From positions 62,001-126,000 of the forward strand of contig CAZOSM010000004.1 of the NCBI GenBank assembly GCA_964582715.1: a stretch of 64,000 nucleotides of DNA. The letters run 5' to 3'. Position 1 is the first letter of the stretch; each line of letters starts with the position of its first letter. The translations under genes and the position numbers were made by a program. The notes beneath the pieces were generated by a model that was not told the DNA's origin, ran no database searches, and saw only the letters and a program-made list of their open reading frames with translations. The stretch is from MFZZ01 sp964582715 (GTDB lineage: Bacteria > Patescibacteriota > Microgenomatia > UBA1406 > GWC2-37-13). This document shows positions 34,667 through 43,546 of the stretch, one piece after another.

Positions 34667-35529
34667 CTATAAATAGTATCTTGCCAGTTTTCATCAACTT
34701 CTACTGTAAGATCAAGGAATACTTTTTTACCAGTGGCAAGCGCAATCTCTTTTCGAGCATAGCTGCCCATTTCTTTAATTTTACGACCACCTTTACCAAT
34801 AAGCATACTTTTGTAGCGGTCATGAGTTGTAAGGATGCGAGATTTGATATACAGCATGCCGTTTTCACGTTCTGCGATTTCGTCCACTACTACTGTTATG
34901 GTATATGGGATTTCTTCACCCATCATAATAAATATCTTTTCGCGAATGAGCTCGGCAATAAAGGTTTTACTATCCATATTTAAGATTGGATGAACTAATC
35001 CTTCCAAATGCAGTGAGGATTCTTCTACTTCTGGAAGAAGTTCAAAAATACGTTTCATAAGGGGAGCAATATGCTTTTGTTCTATAGCTGAAATATGAAA
35101 TACATCCGCAAATTCTTCTTCTAGATATTTATATTGGGCCATATACTTAGGATTCAAGTCTGCTTTATTAAAAACTAGTATTACAGGTGCTTTCATTTGG
35201 CGGGCTAAGCCGAGTACTCTTGCTTCTTCAAAGTCACGCTTACGAGTAGGGTCAACCATATACAACACAACATCAACTTTTTGATTGACAGTGTGTAAAG
35301 TCTGTTCATTAATATTTCGAGCTAAGGAATCAGATGCTTTTTGGAAGATACCTGGTGTATCAGTAAAAATGATATTTCCTCGCTCATCAGAATAAAGCCC
35401 TTGAATAGGGAAACGGGTAGTTTGCGGTTTTGGTGAAGTAATAGCTACTTTTTGGCCAACAATATTATTTACAAATGTAGATTTACCTACATTTGGGCGG
35501 CCAAGTAAGAGCACAATACCTTCTTTCAT
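34663..35529 (-). CDS. era: GTPase Era
   Basis: The 288-aa GTPase has G1 GRPNVGKST, G3 DTPG and G4 NKAD, and a C-terminal KH domain with the RNA-binding loop GKGGRKIKEMG. Era binds 16S rRNA near its 3' end and helps 30S assembly. The ATG chosen lies 6 nt after a TACAAT box; upstream in-frame codons are not family-like. Its stop interlocks with that of the convergent 500-aa gene (TTAA). Confidence 0.96.
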   Translation of the reverse strand: MKEGIVLLLGRPNVGKSTFVNNIVGQKVAITSPKPQTTRFPIQGLYSDERGNIIFTDTPGIFQKASDSLARNINEQTLHTVNQKVDVVLYMVDPTRKRDFEEARVLGLARQMKAPVILVFNKADLNPKYMAQYKYLEEEFADVFHISAIEQKHIAPLMKRIFELLPEVEESSLHLEGLVHPILNMDSKTFIAELIREKIFIMMGEEIPYTITVVVDEIAERENGMLYIKSRILTTHDRYKSMLIGKGGRKIKEMGSYARKEIALATGKKVFLDLTVEVDENWQDTIYS

Positions 35530-35535
35530 GAGGTA

Positions 35536-35541
35536 ATTGTA
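35536..35541 (-). promoter_or_regulatory. -10 box of era
   Basis: TACAAT on the minus strand ends 6 nt before the era ATG, which sets the start and predicts a leaderless mRNA. Confidence 0.55.
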
Positions 35542-35566
35542 CCATAAAAGAGGGCTTTCTGTTAAG

Positions 35567-36025
35567 TTATTCTGTAACAATAAGTGAACCAACCATACCT
35601 TGCTCTCTATGATTCATTACCGAACAGTAGTACTCAAATGTTCCTACCTCATCGGCAACAAATTCAACGGTGGTAGTTTCACCAGTATCGACAACTTCTG
35701 AATGAACATTCAATTCATCTATATTAAAGTCATGTGTGCCATTCACACTGGAGAAAGTTATAGTTACTCTATCACCCTTTTTAACATTCAGCTGTTGGAC
35801 ATCATAAGAAAAGCTTGTCCCGTTAATGGTAAATTCTTTAGCACCATCTTCTTCCACTGTTACATCACCTTCTATAAAGCCAGTTAAGTTTCTCTGTGGA
35901 GCCGTTTGCTCTTGTGTATTTTCAGTAGGAGACATGGTATCTCTATTCATATTTCTCATAAGTAAGAATATAGCAAGGGCAACAAGAATAATCCCAATGA
36001 CTGCAATAAGTATTTTATTATTCAT
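35567..36025 (-). CDS. Membrane-anchored cupredoxin
   Basis: The 152-aa protein has an N-terminal membrane helix (5-23), a linker and a cupredoxin domain (about 52-152). A full type 1 copper site is visible: H98, C134, H139 and M144 (CSVMNHREQGM). It could carry electrons or bind copper at the outer surface. No copper oxidase is in the window, so its partner is unknown. It is upstream of era on the same strand but era has its own -10 box. Confidence 0.88.
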   Translation of the reverse strand: MNNKILIAVIGIILVALAIFLLMRNMNRDTMSPTENTQEQTAPQRNLTGFIEGDVTVEEDGAKEFTINGTSFSYDVQQLNVKKGDRVTITFSSVNGTHDFNIDELNVHSEVVDTGETTTVEFVADEVGTFEYYCSVMNHREQGMVGSLIVTE

Positions 36026-36123
36026 AATAATTTGGAATGGGTAATATACTTAAGGTACCTTATTTCTTCCTTCCATGTCAATATCTTTTACAGATTTAAG
36101 GTGTATTTTAGCCTTACATTTGA

Positions 36124-36129
36124 TAAAAT
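36124..36129 (+). promoter_or_regulatory. Extended -10 promoter of tRNA-Gln
   Basis: TGATAAAAT (36121-36129) ends 10 nt before the tRNA-Gln 5' end, matching the form seen at tRNA-Pro and tRNA-His. Confidence 0.6.
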
Positions 36130-36139
36130 AGTGTCTACC

Positions 36140-36210
36140 TGCGGGATCGTCTAATGGTAGGACAACGGACTTTGGATCCGTTTATCTAGGTTCGAATCCT
36201 AGTCCCGCAG
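36140..36210 (+). tRNA. tRNA-Gln (TTG)
   Basis: The acceptor TGCGGGA pairs with TCCCGCA, the anticodon loop CTTTGGA gives TTG, and the T loop is TTCGAAT. The discriminator is G and CCA is not encoded. It lies at the edge of a 1.1-kb AT-rich stretch with a degenerate tRNA-like fragment and a frameshifted gene. Confidence 0.96.
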
Positions 36211-36430
36211 CAAAACTGGATTCGGACGGGAGTGACAGTAAAGATCAGACTATTACAGTAAGCTATAGTCAAAACACTTCCATAATTTTCTTCATCGGTT
36301 CTAGACTTATCGGAATACTTCAATGTTTATATTTATGCTGATAATACAGTCTAAATTAGAATAAACTAACCCAGTTAGGATTCGAACCGTTTAGACCTAT
36401 AGTGACAAGTCTTAAACTCTTCATCACTGA

Positions 36431-36436
36431 TATAAT
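36431..36436 (+). promoter_or_regulatory. Extended -10 box of the VOC gene
   Basis: TGATATAAT (hexamer 36431-36436) ends 6 nt before the ATG at 36443, so the transcript should be leaderless. Confidence 0.6.
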
Positions 36437-36442
36437 AATGTA

Positions 36443-36865
36443 ATGAAATTTAATTCAATTCTTCCAGAATTATATGTAACAGATTTTAAAAAAAGTCTTC
36501 ATTTTTATGTAGATATTATTGGATTTAAACTTGAGTATGATCGTCAAAATCCAAATTTTGCATTTCTTTCATTAAATGGAAGTCAAATAATGATTCAGGA
36601 ATTAGAACCAAACGAAAGTGGCGAATATGTCACGGGAGTATTTGAATATCCATTTGGGAGAGGAATAAATTTTCAAATGAAAGTCACCGATGTAAATAAA
36701 ATTGTACAATCACTTAAAAATAATAATTACCCATTAAGAAAAGATATATTTGAAAGTTGGTACAAAGTAAATAATATATTAAAAGGAAACAGAGAAATAT
36801 TAGTGCAAGATCCTGATGGCTATTTATTCAGATTTTCTCAAGATATTGGAACTAAATCACTATAA
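36443..36865 (+). CDS. VOC family protein (glyoxalase/bleomycin-resistance type)
   Basis: The 140-aa protein has the paired beta-alpha-beta-beta-beta layout of the VOC fold: LPELYVTDFKKSLHFYVDIIGF at the start (two overlapping segments around the Tyr), the middle GRGINFQMKVTDVNKIV, and the closing VQDPDGYLFRFSQD. Proteins like this bind bleomycin or carry out lyase or dioxygenase reactions; conserved metal ligands are not complete, which favours a ligand-binding role. It is more AT-rich than its neighbours and may be acquired (inference). Confidence 0.83.
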   Translation: MKFNSILPELYVTDFKKSLHFYVDIIGFKLEYDRQNPNFAFLSLNGSQIMIQELEPNESGEYVTGVFEYPFGRGINFQMKVTDVNKIVQSLKNNNYPLRKDIFESWYKVNNILKGNREILVQDPDGYLFRFSQDIGTKSL

Positions 36866-36898
36866 ATATTTTTAACAGATTGAGGACATTTTATACTT

Positions 36899-37259
36899 TT
36901 ATTGGCTAGATAGAAAAGTAGATAATTTTGCTGAGAAATGACGAGGAGAATTTTTTATTGCTAATGCTACATATTCTTCCAGATACTGTTCTTTTCCATA
37001 CCTTTTTAGTAATCTAATAGAAAATTTAGTATGCCCAGCACCACCTAATCCATTTAGGTAATGAATAACAAATCCCATCTTTTCTAGTGCATTAAACCAT
37101 TGTTTTTGCAGCAATCTCTGCCATCTGATAATACATCATGAATCTATCTTCGCCTTTTATTTTTACTAATCCTTCATTCGCTAATACCCAAGCATCATTA
37201 TATTGTTTAGATTTTATTAAAGATTGGATCTTATCTAGATATTGTATAAATTGATTCAT
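36899..37259 (-). pseudogene. Frameshifted gene for a helical protein of about 119 aa
   Basis: Two minus-strand frames overlap. The first (37259 to 37092) starts MNQFIQYLDKIQ and ends early in AAKTMV-stop; the second (to 36899) continues WFNALEKMGFVIHYLNGLGG to LSTFLSSQ. Removing one A from the five-A run in GCAAAAACAATGG joins them into one smooth sequence (MAEIAAK-QWFNALEKMG). This could be a true frameshift mutation, slippage-dependent expression or a sequencing error. No family was recognised; the product looks helical and basic. Confidence 0.65.
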
Positions 37260-37360
37260 ATTCGAGGTAAGTATAACATGTATTAATTATCATTTAGAGC
37301 ATCCTGTAGAAGTTCGAGTCGCACCTTTGCAGCACTCATCTTCTTTGCTATCATAACTGT

Positions 37361-37555
37361 ATGAGTAAAACAGTTATCATTAATATTCTTATCAATACAG
37401 TAATAACTTCAGTGTTTGTTTTGCACCAAATGTGGGCATTGCAAAATAGCTTAGAAGAAACTTTTATCTCTTTTGCTATTTTATATGGAATCGTAGTAGT
37501 TATTGTGAATGCTTTTTATTTGGCTTTGAATAGTAACCTCAGACCTGCCAAATGA
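37361..37555 (+). CDS. Small two-helix membrane protein
   Basis: The 64-aa product has two hydrophobic helices (about 3-23 and 34-54: FAILYGIVVVIVNAFYLAL) and a short basic tail. No family was recognised. A TATCAT box with upstream TG ends 6 nt before the ATG, which supports expression. Its last 40 nt overlap a possible opposite-strand small gene. Confidence 0.55.
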   Translation: MSKTVIINILINTVITSVFVLHQMWALQNSLEETFISFAILYGIVVVIVNAFYLALNSNLRPAK

Positions 37556-37704
37556 TCTGGAAGTTGTAATAGCAGATTCAATGATTTTTGAGTATATACG
37601 ATGATGCATACGTAAAATACCATAAAGAGAATATAACCAATAGCGGCACAAGCTATCTTGAATATCACACCATCATTATCCGGGAGGCGGAAGAGAATCA
37701 ACAT
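37516..37704 (-). CDS. Possible small membrane protein
   Basis: The 62-aa frame has one long hydrophobic stretch (VIFKIACAAIGYILFMVFYV). It begins 18 nt downstream of the DUF2200 stop, so it could be the second gene of that unit. It overlaps the end of the opposite 64-aa gene, and one of the two may not be real. No family or Shine-Dalgarno sequence supports it. Confidence 0.35.
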   Translation of the reverse strand: MLILFRLPDNDGVIFKIACAAIGYILFMVFYVCIIVYTQKSLNLLLQLPDHLAGLRLLFKAK

Positions 37705-37722
37705 TATTTTAATTCTCAATAC

Positions 37723-38088
37723 TTATTTGCGTAAGATTTTTTCCATAGCCTTTCCTTTCGCCAATTCATCAATTAATTTGTCTAGGTAGCGGATATTTTG
37801 CATAAGTGGATGACTGATTTCTTCAACTCGCACGCCGCAGATCACACCTGTTATTAATGACCGTGCAGGGTTAAGTTTTGGAGCTTCTGCAAAAAAAGTT
37901 TCAAAGTTAGTTTCGTTTTCAAGGACAGTTTCTAATTCTTTTTGAGAATATCCAGTTAACCAGCAAATAATTTTATCAACTTCTGCTTTGGTACGTCCTT
38001 TTTTTTCTGCTTTTTGTACATAAAAAGGATAGACACTAGCTACAGACATTTTATAAATCCGGTGATTCTCTAAATTATCTTGTTTCAT
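37723..38088 (-). CDS. DUF2200 family protein
   Basis: The 121-aa protein matches the small DUF2200 family: IYKMSVASVYPFYVQKAEKK, GRTKAEVDKIICWLTGYSQ and ARSLITGVICGVRVEEI. Members are soluble and of unknown function. A TAGTAT box ends 7 nt before the ATG. It lies 41 nt from nth on the same strand. Confidence 0.85.
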   Translation of the reverse strand: MKQDNLENHRIYKMSVASVYPFYVQKAEKKGRTKAEVDKIICWLTGYSQKELETVLENETNFETFFAEAPKLNPARSLITGVICGVRVEEISHPLMQNIRYLDKLIDELAKGKAMEKILRK

Positions 38089-38129
38089 GATTGTAATACT
38101 ATCTATTAGTTACTTCATATCACAATTTT

Positions 38130-38762
38130 TTAACCTTGGTATTCTGGGCATAGATCATCGAGAGGACAGTCTTCACACTCATGAGGACGGGCTACACATT
38201 TATGTCTGCCATGTAGTGTGAGCATACTGCCAAAGTGAATCCATTTGTCTTGTGGGAGTAGTTCCATAAGGTCTTGTTCTATTTTTTCTGGTTTTTTTTG
38301 ATCAGATAGTCCAAGTTTATTCGAAAGACGGATACCATGAGTATCGATAACAATTCCTGAAGGTATTCCATATGCATGACCAAGAACTACATTTGCTGTT
38401 TTTCTGGCAACACCAGGTAGAGCGTCGAGTTCTTCCATAGACTTTGGGACTTCGCCACCATGCTTTTCCATAATAATTTGTGCACATGCTTTAATATTTT
38501 TTGCTTTATTTTGAGAAAAAGTTACTTTGCTAATAAGTGCTGCAATGTCTTCTATTTTTGCTCCAGCCATATCCTTGATTGTTGGATACTTTTTAAAAAG
38601 TGCCGGAGTAAGCGTATTAACTACAACATCGCGAGATTGGGCAGCCATAATGGTTGCGACAAGGAGTTGAAAAGGAGACTTATAATCAAGTTCTACAACG
38701 ATATCGGGATATACTTTTGAAAGACGTTTATAGATTTCTAAAGCTTTTTCTTTTTTATCCAT
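38130..38762 (-). CDS. nth: Endonuclease III
   Basis: The 210-aa bifunctional glycosylase / AP lyase has the HhH motif LPGVARKTANVVLG with catalytic K121, D140 in VIDTHG, and the 4Fe-4S cluster ligands C189, C196, C199 and C205. It excises oxidised pyrimidines. The ATG was chosen over an in-frame TTG five codons upstream. All family features are intact. Confidence 0.95.
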   Translation of the reverse strand: MDKKEKALEIYKRLSKVYPDIVVELDYKSPFQLLVATIMAAQSRDVVVNTLTPALFKKYPTIKDMAGAKIEDIAALISKVTFSQNKAKNIKACAQIIMEKHGGEVPKSMEELDALPGVARKTANVVLGHAYGIPSGIVIDTHGIRLSNKLGLSDQKKPEKIEQDLMELLPQDKWIHFGSMLTLHGRHKCVARPHECEDCPLDDLCPEYQG

Positions 38763-38944
38763 GAGCAAAGAATACAATATTAGGCGTTAAAAATCATCCA
38801 TAGAAAGTATCTTCAACACTTTTAAAAGTGGCAATATATATATTGATTATCTATAAAGCATATTATTACTCAACAATTATTTATTGAAAATCGATAAATG
38901 AAATGTTACAATAGATCATCAACTTATTAATTGAATTTCATTAT

Positions 38945-39421
38945 ATGAAACAAAAATCAGCATTATTTTTGAAGTTTGTTCTTATATCAATTGCACTTGG
39001 AGCAGCAGCTCTTATGATCTGGTTACCTCAAACAGAAGGGAGAGCTACAAATTTAAATCTCATTCAAATTTATAGTGATCCATTTGTTCTGTATTGTTAT
39101 ATCGCGACAATTCCCTTCTTTGCAGCACTGTATCATGCATTTAGACTGCTAGGGTATATAGAGAAAAATAAGGTGTTTTCACCCGTTGCTGTACAAATGC
39201 TAAGCAATATAAAAAATTGTGCGCTTGCTATTATCGGATTTTTGGTTGGAGCAATACTATATATACGATTTGTGCTTCAAGGGGATGATCCGACAGGACC
39301 AATAATGTTGGGTATGGTTGCTATTTTTGCGACAACTGTCATTGCAACTGGAGTGGCTGTTGCAGAAAAAATGTTACAAACAGCAGTTGATATAAAATCT
39401 GAAAACGATTTAACAGTTTAA
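38945..39421 (+). CDS. DUF2975 family membrane protein
   Basis: The 158-aa protein has four membrane helices (about 8-25, 48-68, 88-110, 122-145) with the family pattern YHAFRLLGYIEKNKVFS between helices two and three. It is followed by an HTH gene, the usual arrangement of DUF2975 proteins with a YozG-type regulator. Function is unknown. Confidence 0.85.
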   Translation: MKQKSALFLKFVLISIALGAAALMIWLPQTEGRATNLNLIQIYSDPFVLYCYIATIPFFAALYHAFRLLGYIEKNKVFSPVAVQMLSNIKNCALAIIGFLVGAILYIRFVLQGDDPTGPIMLGMVAIFATTVIATGVAVAEKMLQTAVDIKSENDLTV

Positions 39422-39431
39422 AAAGAGATTT

Positions 39432-39647
39432 ATGGGAATAATAGTCAACATTGACGTGATGCTTGCAAAACGAAAAATGAGCGTTACTGAGCTTACAGAA
39501 AAAGTGGGGATTACTATGGCTAATTTGTCTATTTTGAAAAATGGTAAGGCAAAAGCTATACGGTTTTCAACTCTTGAGGCAATCTGTAAAGCGCTAAATT
39601 GCCAACCCGGTGATATTTTGGAATATAAAGAAGATGAAGAAAAGTGA
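39432..39647 (+). CDS. Cro/XRE (YozG-like) transcriptional regulator
   Basis: The 71-aa protein is a minimal helix-turn-helix: MLAKRKMSVTELTEKVGITM, then ANLSILKNGKAKAIRFSTLE and LNCQPGDILEY, the signature of small Xre regulators paired with DUF2975 proteins. It starts 10 nt after the DUF2975 stop and should regulate its own operon. Confidence 0.93.
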   Translation: MGIIVNIDVMLAKRKMSVTELTEKVGITMANLSILKNGKAKAIRFSTLEAICKALNCQPGDILEYKEDEEK

Positions 39648-39678
39648 GAATTTTTTTATAAAGAAAGGTGGTGATTTT

Positions 39679-39960
39679 ATGAAAACAAAAGATATTAGCA
39701 TGCAACAAAGTATATTAAGAATCACAGTGGGAACAGTATTATTGTTACTGATCCCTCTTATTGCGCAATGGCCATGGAGTACCAGTGATTTTGTTGTGAT
39801 GGCTGTTCTTATTTTTATAGCTGGCTTAGGCATTGATCTGTTCTTGAGAAACAAATCTTCTCAAAAACAAAAAGCTCTTGTTGGCCTCGCAATTGTTGTG
39901 GGAATACTCTGGTTATATGTGGAACTTGCTGTGGGCTTGTTTACTAACTGGGGAAGTTAA
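39679..39960 (+). CDS. Small three-helix membrane protein
   Basis: The 93-aa product has three hydrophobic helices (about 10-28, 35-53, 62-85). No family was recognised. The ATG MKTKDISMQQ follows a good Shine-Dalgarno sequence (AAAGGTGGTGA), as expected for an internal operon gene; an in-frame start 69 nt upstream inside the HTH gene is rejected. It is the last gene of the DUF2975-HTH unit. Confidence 0.72.
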   Translation: MKTKDISMQQSILRITVGTVLLLLIPLIAQWPWSTSDFVVMAVLIFIAGLGIDLFLRNKSSQKQKALVGLAIVVGILWLYVELAVGLFTNWGS

Positions 39961-39974
39961 CACATGATACGAAT

Positions 39975-40012
39975 ATGCTGTCGGAATGAGCGTACGTAGT
40001 TCTCGACAGCAT
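39975..40012 (+). terminator. Hairpin after the DUF2975 operon
   Basis: ATGCTGTCG pairs perfectly with CGACAGCAT around a 20-nt loop that holds the palindrome CGTACG. There is no T tract, so it may be a terminator of weak type, an RNA-stability element or a protein-binding site. Confidence 0.45.
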
Positions 40013-40070
40013 GACCGCTTAGCTTATAATCTGAATAGAATTCAATGTTGTAATTGTGTAAATTTGTCCT

Positions 40071-40076
40071 TACAAT
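40071..40076 (+). promoter_or_regulatory. -10 box of the large surface protein gene
   Basis: TACAAT ends 6 nt before the ATG at 40083, predicting a leaderless mRNA. Confidence 0.5.
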
Positions 40077-40082
40077 GACAGT

Positions 40083-42818
40083 ATGTTTTCATTTTTACGT
40101 CCATTATCTGTTTATTTCATAGCTATTTTTGTACTATTCAGCTTCTTATTTATAGCACCTATTGTTAAAGCAGAAACACTTCTTGAAGGGTCAAATAGTA
40201 ATTTATCTGGAGATGATAATTATGTGGGATCGATAGGTATTGGCTTTAATTTTGATTTTTATGGTAATTCTTACTCGCAGTCATCCATCAATATCAATGG
40301 TATGTTAAATTTTGGATCAGGATCGTCTGCATATAGTAACACTGGTATTCCAAATGCAAGCTCTCCAAACAATTTTATAGCTCCATTCTGGGATGACATA
40401 ATTACGCAGGATTTTAGTAAAGAGACTATTTACTATACTACAACTGGTTCTGCTCCTAATCGTAAATTTATAGTGCAATGGACGAATATGTACTTTTATA
40501 ACAATCCAACTCTCCAGATGGGTACATTTCAAGTAATTTTATATGAAGGGTCTAATAACATCCAAGTGCGCTATCTTGATTTGTATGGTAATGCACAGGC
40601 CTTTGGTAACAGTGCTTCAATTGGAGTAGAAAATAGCAATGGTAGTTCTGGAGTACAATATTCATTAAATACTGCGTCCTTAACAAGTGGACAATGTTTG
40701 TTATTCTCACCGAGTGATGGTACTTATTCTATTGATGATGATGCAACCTGTGACGAATATAGATTATTTGATCCGAATGCTCCTTCTGCACCGACATTGA
40801 CTGCTCCGGATGATGGTGTTAATGAAGAAGCTTTAATTCCAACTTTTATGTGGGATGAAGCCAATAATACTGATAGCTACACAATTTTAATTGCTACAGA
40901 CGCTAATTTTGCAAATATTACCTATAATCAAACTGGAATAACTTCAACTAGTTATACACCTCCCAACCCCCTATTAAGTGATACGTTATTTTATTGGCGA
41001 GTACAATCGGTGAATGAAACAACAACGGCGTTATCTGAAGTCAGGACATTTACAACAAGACATGCACCTCGACTTTCCACATTTGGCCCATCGGCTATGG
41101 TAAACGGGAGTTATACAACCAATGCTAGTCCGGGTGTGACCTTTAACATTACAGATAGTGTTGATGGACATTCAGTTCAATACAGGATTCAAATAGATAA
41201 TAATAGCAATTTTGGAAGCCCCGAGGTCGATTATACTTCCGGACTTGCTAGCACTGGTTCTACATCTTTTACAGTTGGACAAGATGCTGGTTCTGGAAGT
41301 TATACAGTGGGCAGTGCAGGTCAACAATTGTCTAATGCCAATTATTATTGGAGAGTTATGGCAATAGATTCAATTGGAGAAGAGTCTCCATACACAACAG
41401 CAAATAGTGGAAGCATCGCTTTTCGTGTGCTAGCTGGATCTCCCGAAATATCTGATATGAATGCTATAGCTAATAATACTACAGCCACAATCACGTGGAC
41501 AACAGCCCAGGAATCATCTTCTAAAGTTGAATATGGACGAGTTACTACCTATGGGTTTACAACAACTGAAACCAATACTTCACCTCGAGTGACCAGTCAT
41601 TCAGTGAATCTTACCGATTTAACACCATGTAGTCGCTACTTTTATCGTGTGAGATCTAAAAATGCTGCAAGTAGTGAAAAGGTGAGCACACAAGGAACTT
41701 TCTCTACAACAGGCTGTGTGACTACCATTGTTGAAGGTTCGGAGGAAACTATTGTTCCGGCCAGTGGTGGATCTGTTACATATACAAATAATAACGCAAC
41801 AATTGGTATTACAGCGCCAAGTAATTTTGTAAACGAGTCTAGTACGACTATTCAAATTAACAGGTTAGAAACGAATTCTGTACCAGTAGCACCACCATCT
41901 GTGAGCTTAGTAAAGGATAATCTATATAGTTTTACAGTTGTAACAGATGGCAGTGAAACTATAACGGAGTTTGATGAGCCAGTTATTGTTGTTTTTACAT
42001 ATGGAACAGATATAGAAGCACAATATAAAGAATCAACTTTAGACTTATATAAATATCTTGAAGATAATGATGAGTGGGAGTCTAAATCTTGTATTGTGGA
42101 TACAAATGCAAATACAGTGACATGTACTCTTTCATCTTTTTCGACATATGGAATAATGGGTGAAGAAAATACACAACAATCCTCTGGAAATCGTCCTTCA
42201 AGCTCTCAACCTGGAATTTCGACAAAAACATGTAGTAATGATCGTCCAGAAGGGAGTATTGATTTATTCCAAATCGATATGATAGATACAAAAGCTACCT
42301 TGCATTTTACACCTATTAATAACAATATCAGTGAATACTTTATAAGTTATTCTTTAAATAAAGATGAATATATGTATGGAGTAGTCTTGCCACATGGTCC
42401 TTCATCTGGTGCAATAAATTACACCATTAATGAGCTGACACCCAATACAACATATTACTTTCAAGTCCGCGCTGGAAATGGATGTATGCCAGGTGAGTGG
42501 AGCAATCAGATGGAAGTTAAAACGACGGTAAAAAATGGAGAACAGAAAGTGTATTATAAAAATTTTGTGGCTAAAATATTATCAGTGTTACCCAACACAC
42601 AGAGAGTATTAGGAAAAACTACCACAAAACCTGTAAAGCAACAAAAAAATACTAATACCAAAACTTGTTCATACACAATTGCTCCGAATGATACATTATG
42701 GAATATTGCAGAAGCAAAGTTGAACAATGGAGCACGCTATAAAGAAATCATGGATCTAAATAATATGGATTCAACAATACTTACTCCTGGAGAAACAATT
42801 AAAATAGCTTGCTCATAA
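40083..42818 (+). CDS. Large surface protein: NIDO-like, Fn3 repeats, LysM
   Basis: The 911-aa protein has a signal peptide (cleavage after PIVKA), a nidogen-like beta domain (about 35-225, with GFNFDFYGNSYSQSSINING and APFWDD), about three fibronectin type III-like domains (about 240-540), a beta domain that may be ZU5-like (about 555-700), a last Fn3-like domain (about 725-815) and a C-terminal LysM domain (about 860-911) bracketed by cysteines. LysM should bind peptidoglycan while the rest extends outward. The last Fn3, a YYKNFV linker and LysM are shared with the NHL protein at 45.6 kb. Confidence 0.85.
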   Translation: MFSFLRPLSVYFIAIFVLFSFLFIAPIVKAETLLEGSNSNLSGDDNYVGSIGIGFNFDFYGNSYSQSSININGMLNFGSGSSAYSNTGIPNASSPNNFIAPFWDDIITQDFSKETIYYTTTGSAPNRKFIVQWTNMYFYNNPTLQMGTFQVILYEGSNNIQVRYLDLYGNAQAFGNSASIGVENSNGSSGVQYSLNTASLTSGQCLLFSPSDGTYSIDDDATCDEYRLFDPNAPSAPTLTAPDDGVNEEALIPTFMWDEANNTDSYTILIATDANFANITYNQTGITSTSYTPPNPLLSDTLFYWRVQSVNETTTALSEVRTFTTRHAPRLSTFGPSAMVNGSYTTNASPGVTFNITDSVDGHSVQYRIQIDNNSNFGSPEVDYTSGLASTGSTSFTVGQDAGSGSYTVGSAGQQLSNANYYWRVMAIDSIGEESPYTTANSGSIAFRVLAGSPEISDMNAIANNTTATITWTTAQESSSKVEYGRVTTYGFTTTETNTSPRVTSHSVNLTDLTPCSRYFYRVRSKNAASSEKVSTQGTFSTTGCVTTIVEGSEETIVPASGGSVTYTNNNATIGITAPSNFVNESSTTIQINRLETNSVPVAPPSVSLVKDNLYSFTVVTDGSETITEFDEPVIVVFTYGTDIEAQYKESTLDLYKYLEDNDEWESKSCIVDTNANTVTCTLSSFSTYGIMGEENTQQSSGNRPSSSQPGISTKTCSNDRPEGSIDLFQIDMIDTKATLHFTPINNNISEYFISYSLNKDEYMYGVVLPHGPSSGAINYTINELTPNTTYYFQVRAGNGCMPGEWSNQMEVKTTVKNGEQKVYYKNFVAKILSVLPNTQRVLGKTTTKPVKQQKNTNTKTCSYTIAPNDTLWNIAEAKLNNGARYKEIMDLNNMDSTILTPGETIKIACS

Positions 42819-42918
42819 TTTATTTATCTGTATCAAATCTTCTTTAAAGATGGAAAATTAACTATGATATATAAAAAGCATATTAAACTGATATAGTCTC
42901 TAAATTATGCAATTTTTG

Positions 42919-43545
42919 TTATAGTCTATGTGTAGCAGATTCTGCTTGATCTCGATGATATATATATGTTGGCCATATAACTTTTTTCACTTTAAATGTA
43001 TCAATTGCTCTTTCAATAAAATCAGAATCTGAAGCATAAGCCATTTTTTTAAATCCATTTAAGGTATGAAAAACACGTTGTTTAGCAAAAATGGTACCTC
43101 CAACATAAACAGTTGGGTCGTATAAGCTGATCTTTTTTGTGATATCTCTTTTATCTGGTACAAATTCATCACCAATGATTAATAAACCTCCATGCAGCAT
43201 ATCAGTATCAGGATTTCTTTCTAATTCTTCTACACGCAGTTTCAAATGTTCTACAGAATATTCATCATCAGAACCCAGTAATGTTATGTATGTCCCTTTT
43301 GCAGCAGATATCCCATCATTGGTGGCCTTAGCTTCACCCGCATGACTATTCAAGATAAGTCTAAAACGTGCGTCTTGTTTTACAAATTTTGAAGCAACAC
43401 GTGCCGTATTATCTGTACTTCCATCATCTACAATTATACATTCCCAGTCATGAAAGGACTGTTTTTCAACAGAAATAAGAGCACGTTCCAAAAATTGTGG
43501 GCGATTATAGACAGGAATAACAATAGAAACAGTTGGATTAGACAT
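42919..43545 (-). CDS. Glycosyltransferase family 2
   Basis: The 208-aa protein is a compact GT-A enzyme: VSIVIPVYNRPQFLERAL at the start, IIVDDGSTDNT, and the metal-binding LLGSDDEYS (DxD-like). C-terminal GGTIFAKQRVFHTLNGF and DSDFIERA are typical of the GT2 acceptor region. It has no membrane helix. It starts 1 nt after the flavin reductase stop, which suggests one operon of three genes led by the ArsR regulator, though a shared function is not obvious. Confidence 0.9.
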   Translation of the reverse strand: MSNPTVSIVIPVYNRPQFLERALISVEKQSFHDWECIIVDDGSTDNTARVASKFVKQDARFRLILNSHAGEAKATNDGISAAKGTYITLLGSDDEYSVEHLKLRVEELERNPDTDMLHGGLLIIGDEFVPDKRDITKKISLYDPTVYVGGTIFAKQRVFHTLNGFKKMAYASDSDFIERAIDTFKVKKVIWPTYIYHRDQAESATHRL

Positions 43546-43546
43546 A

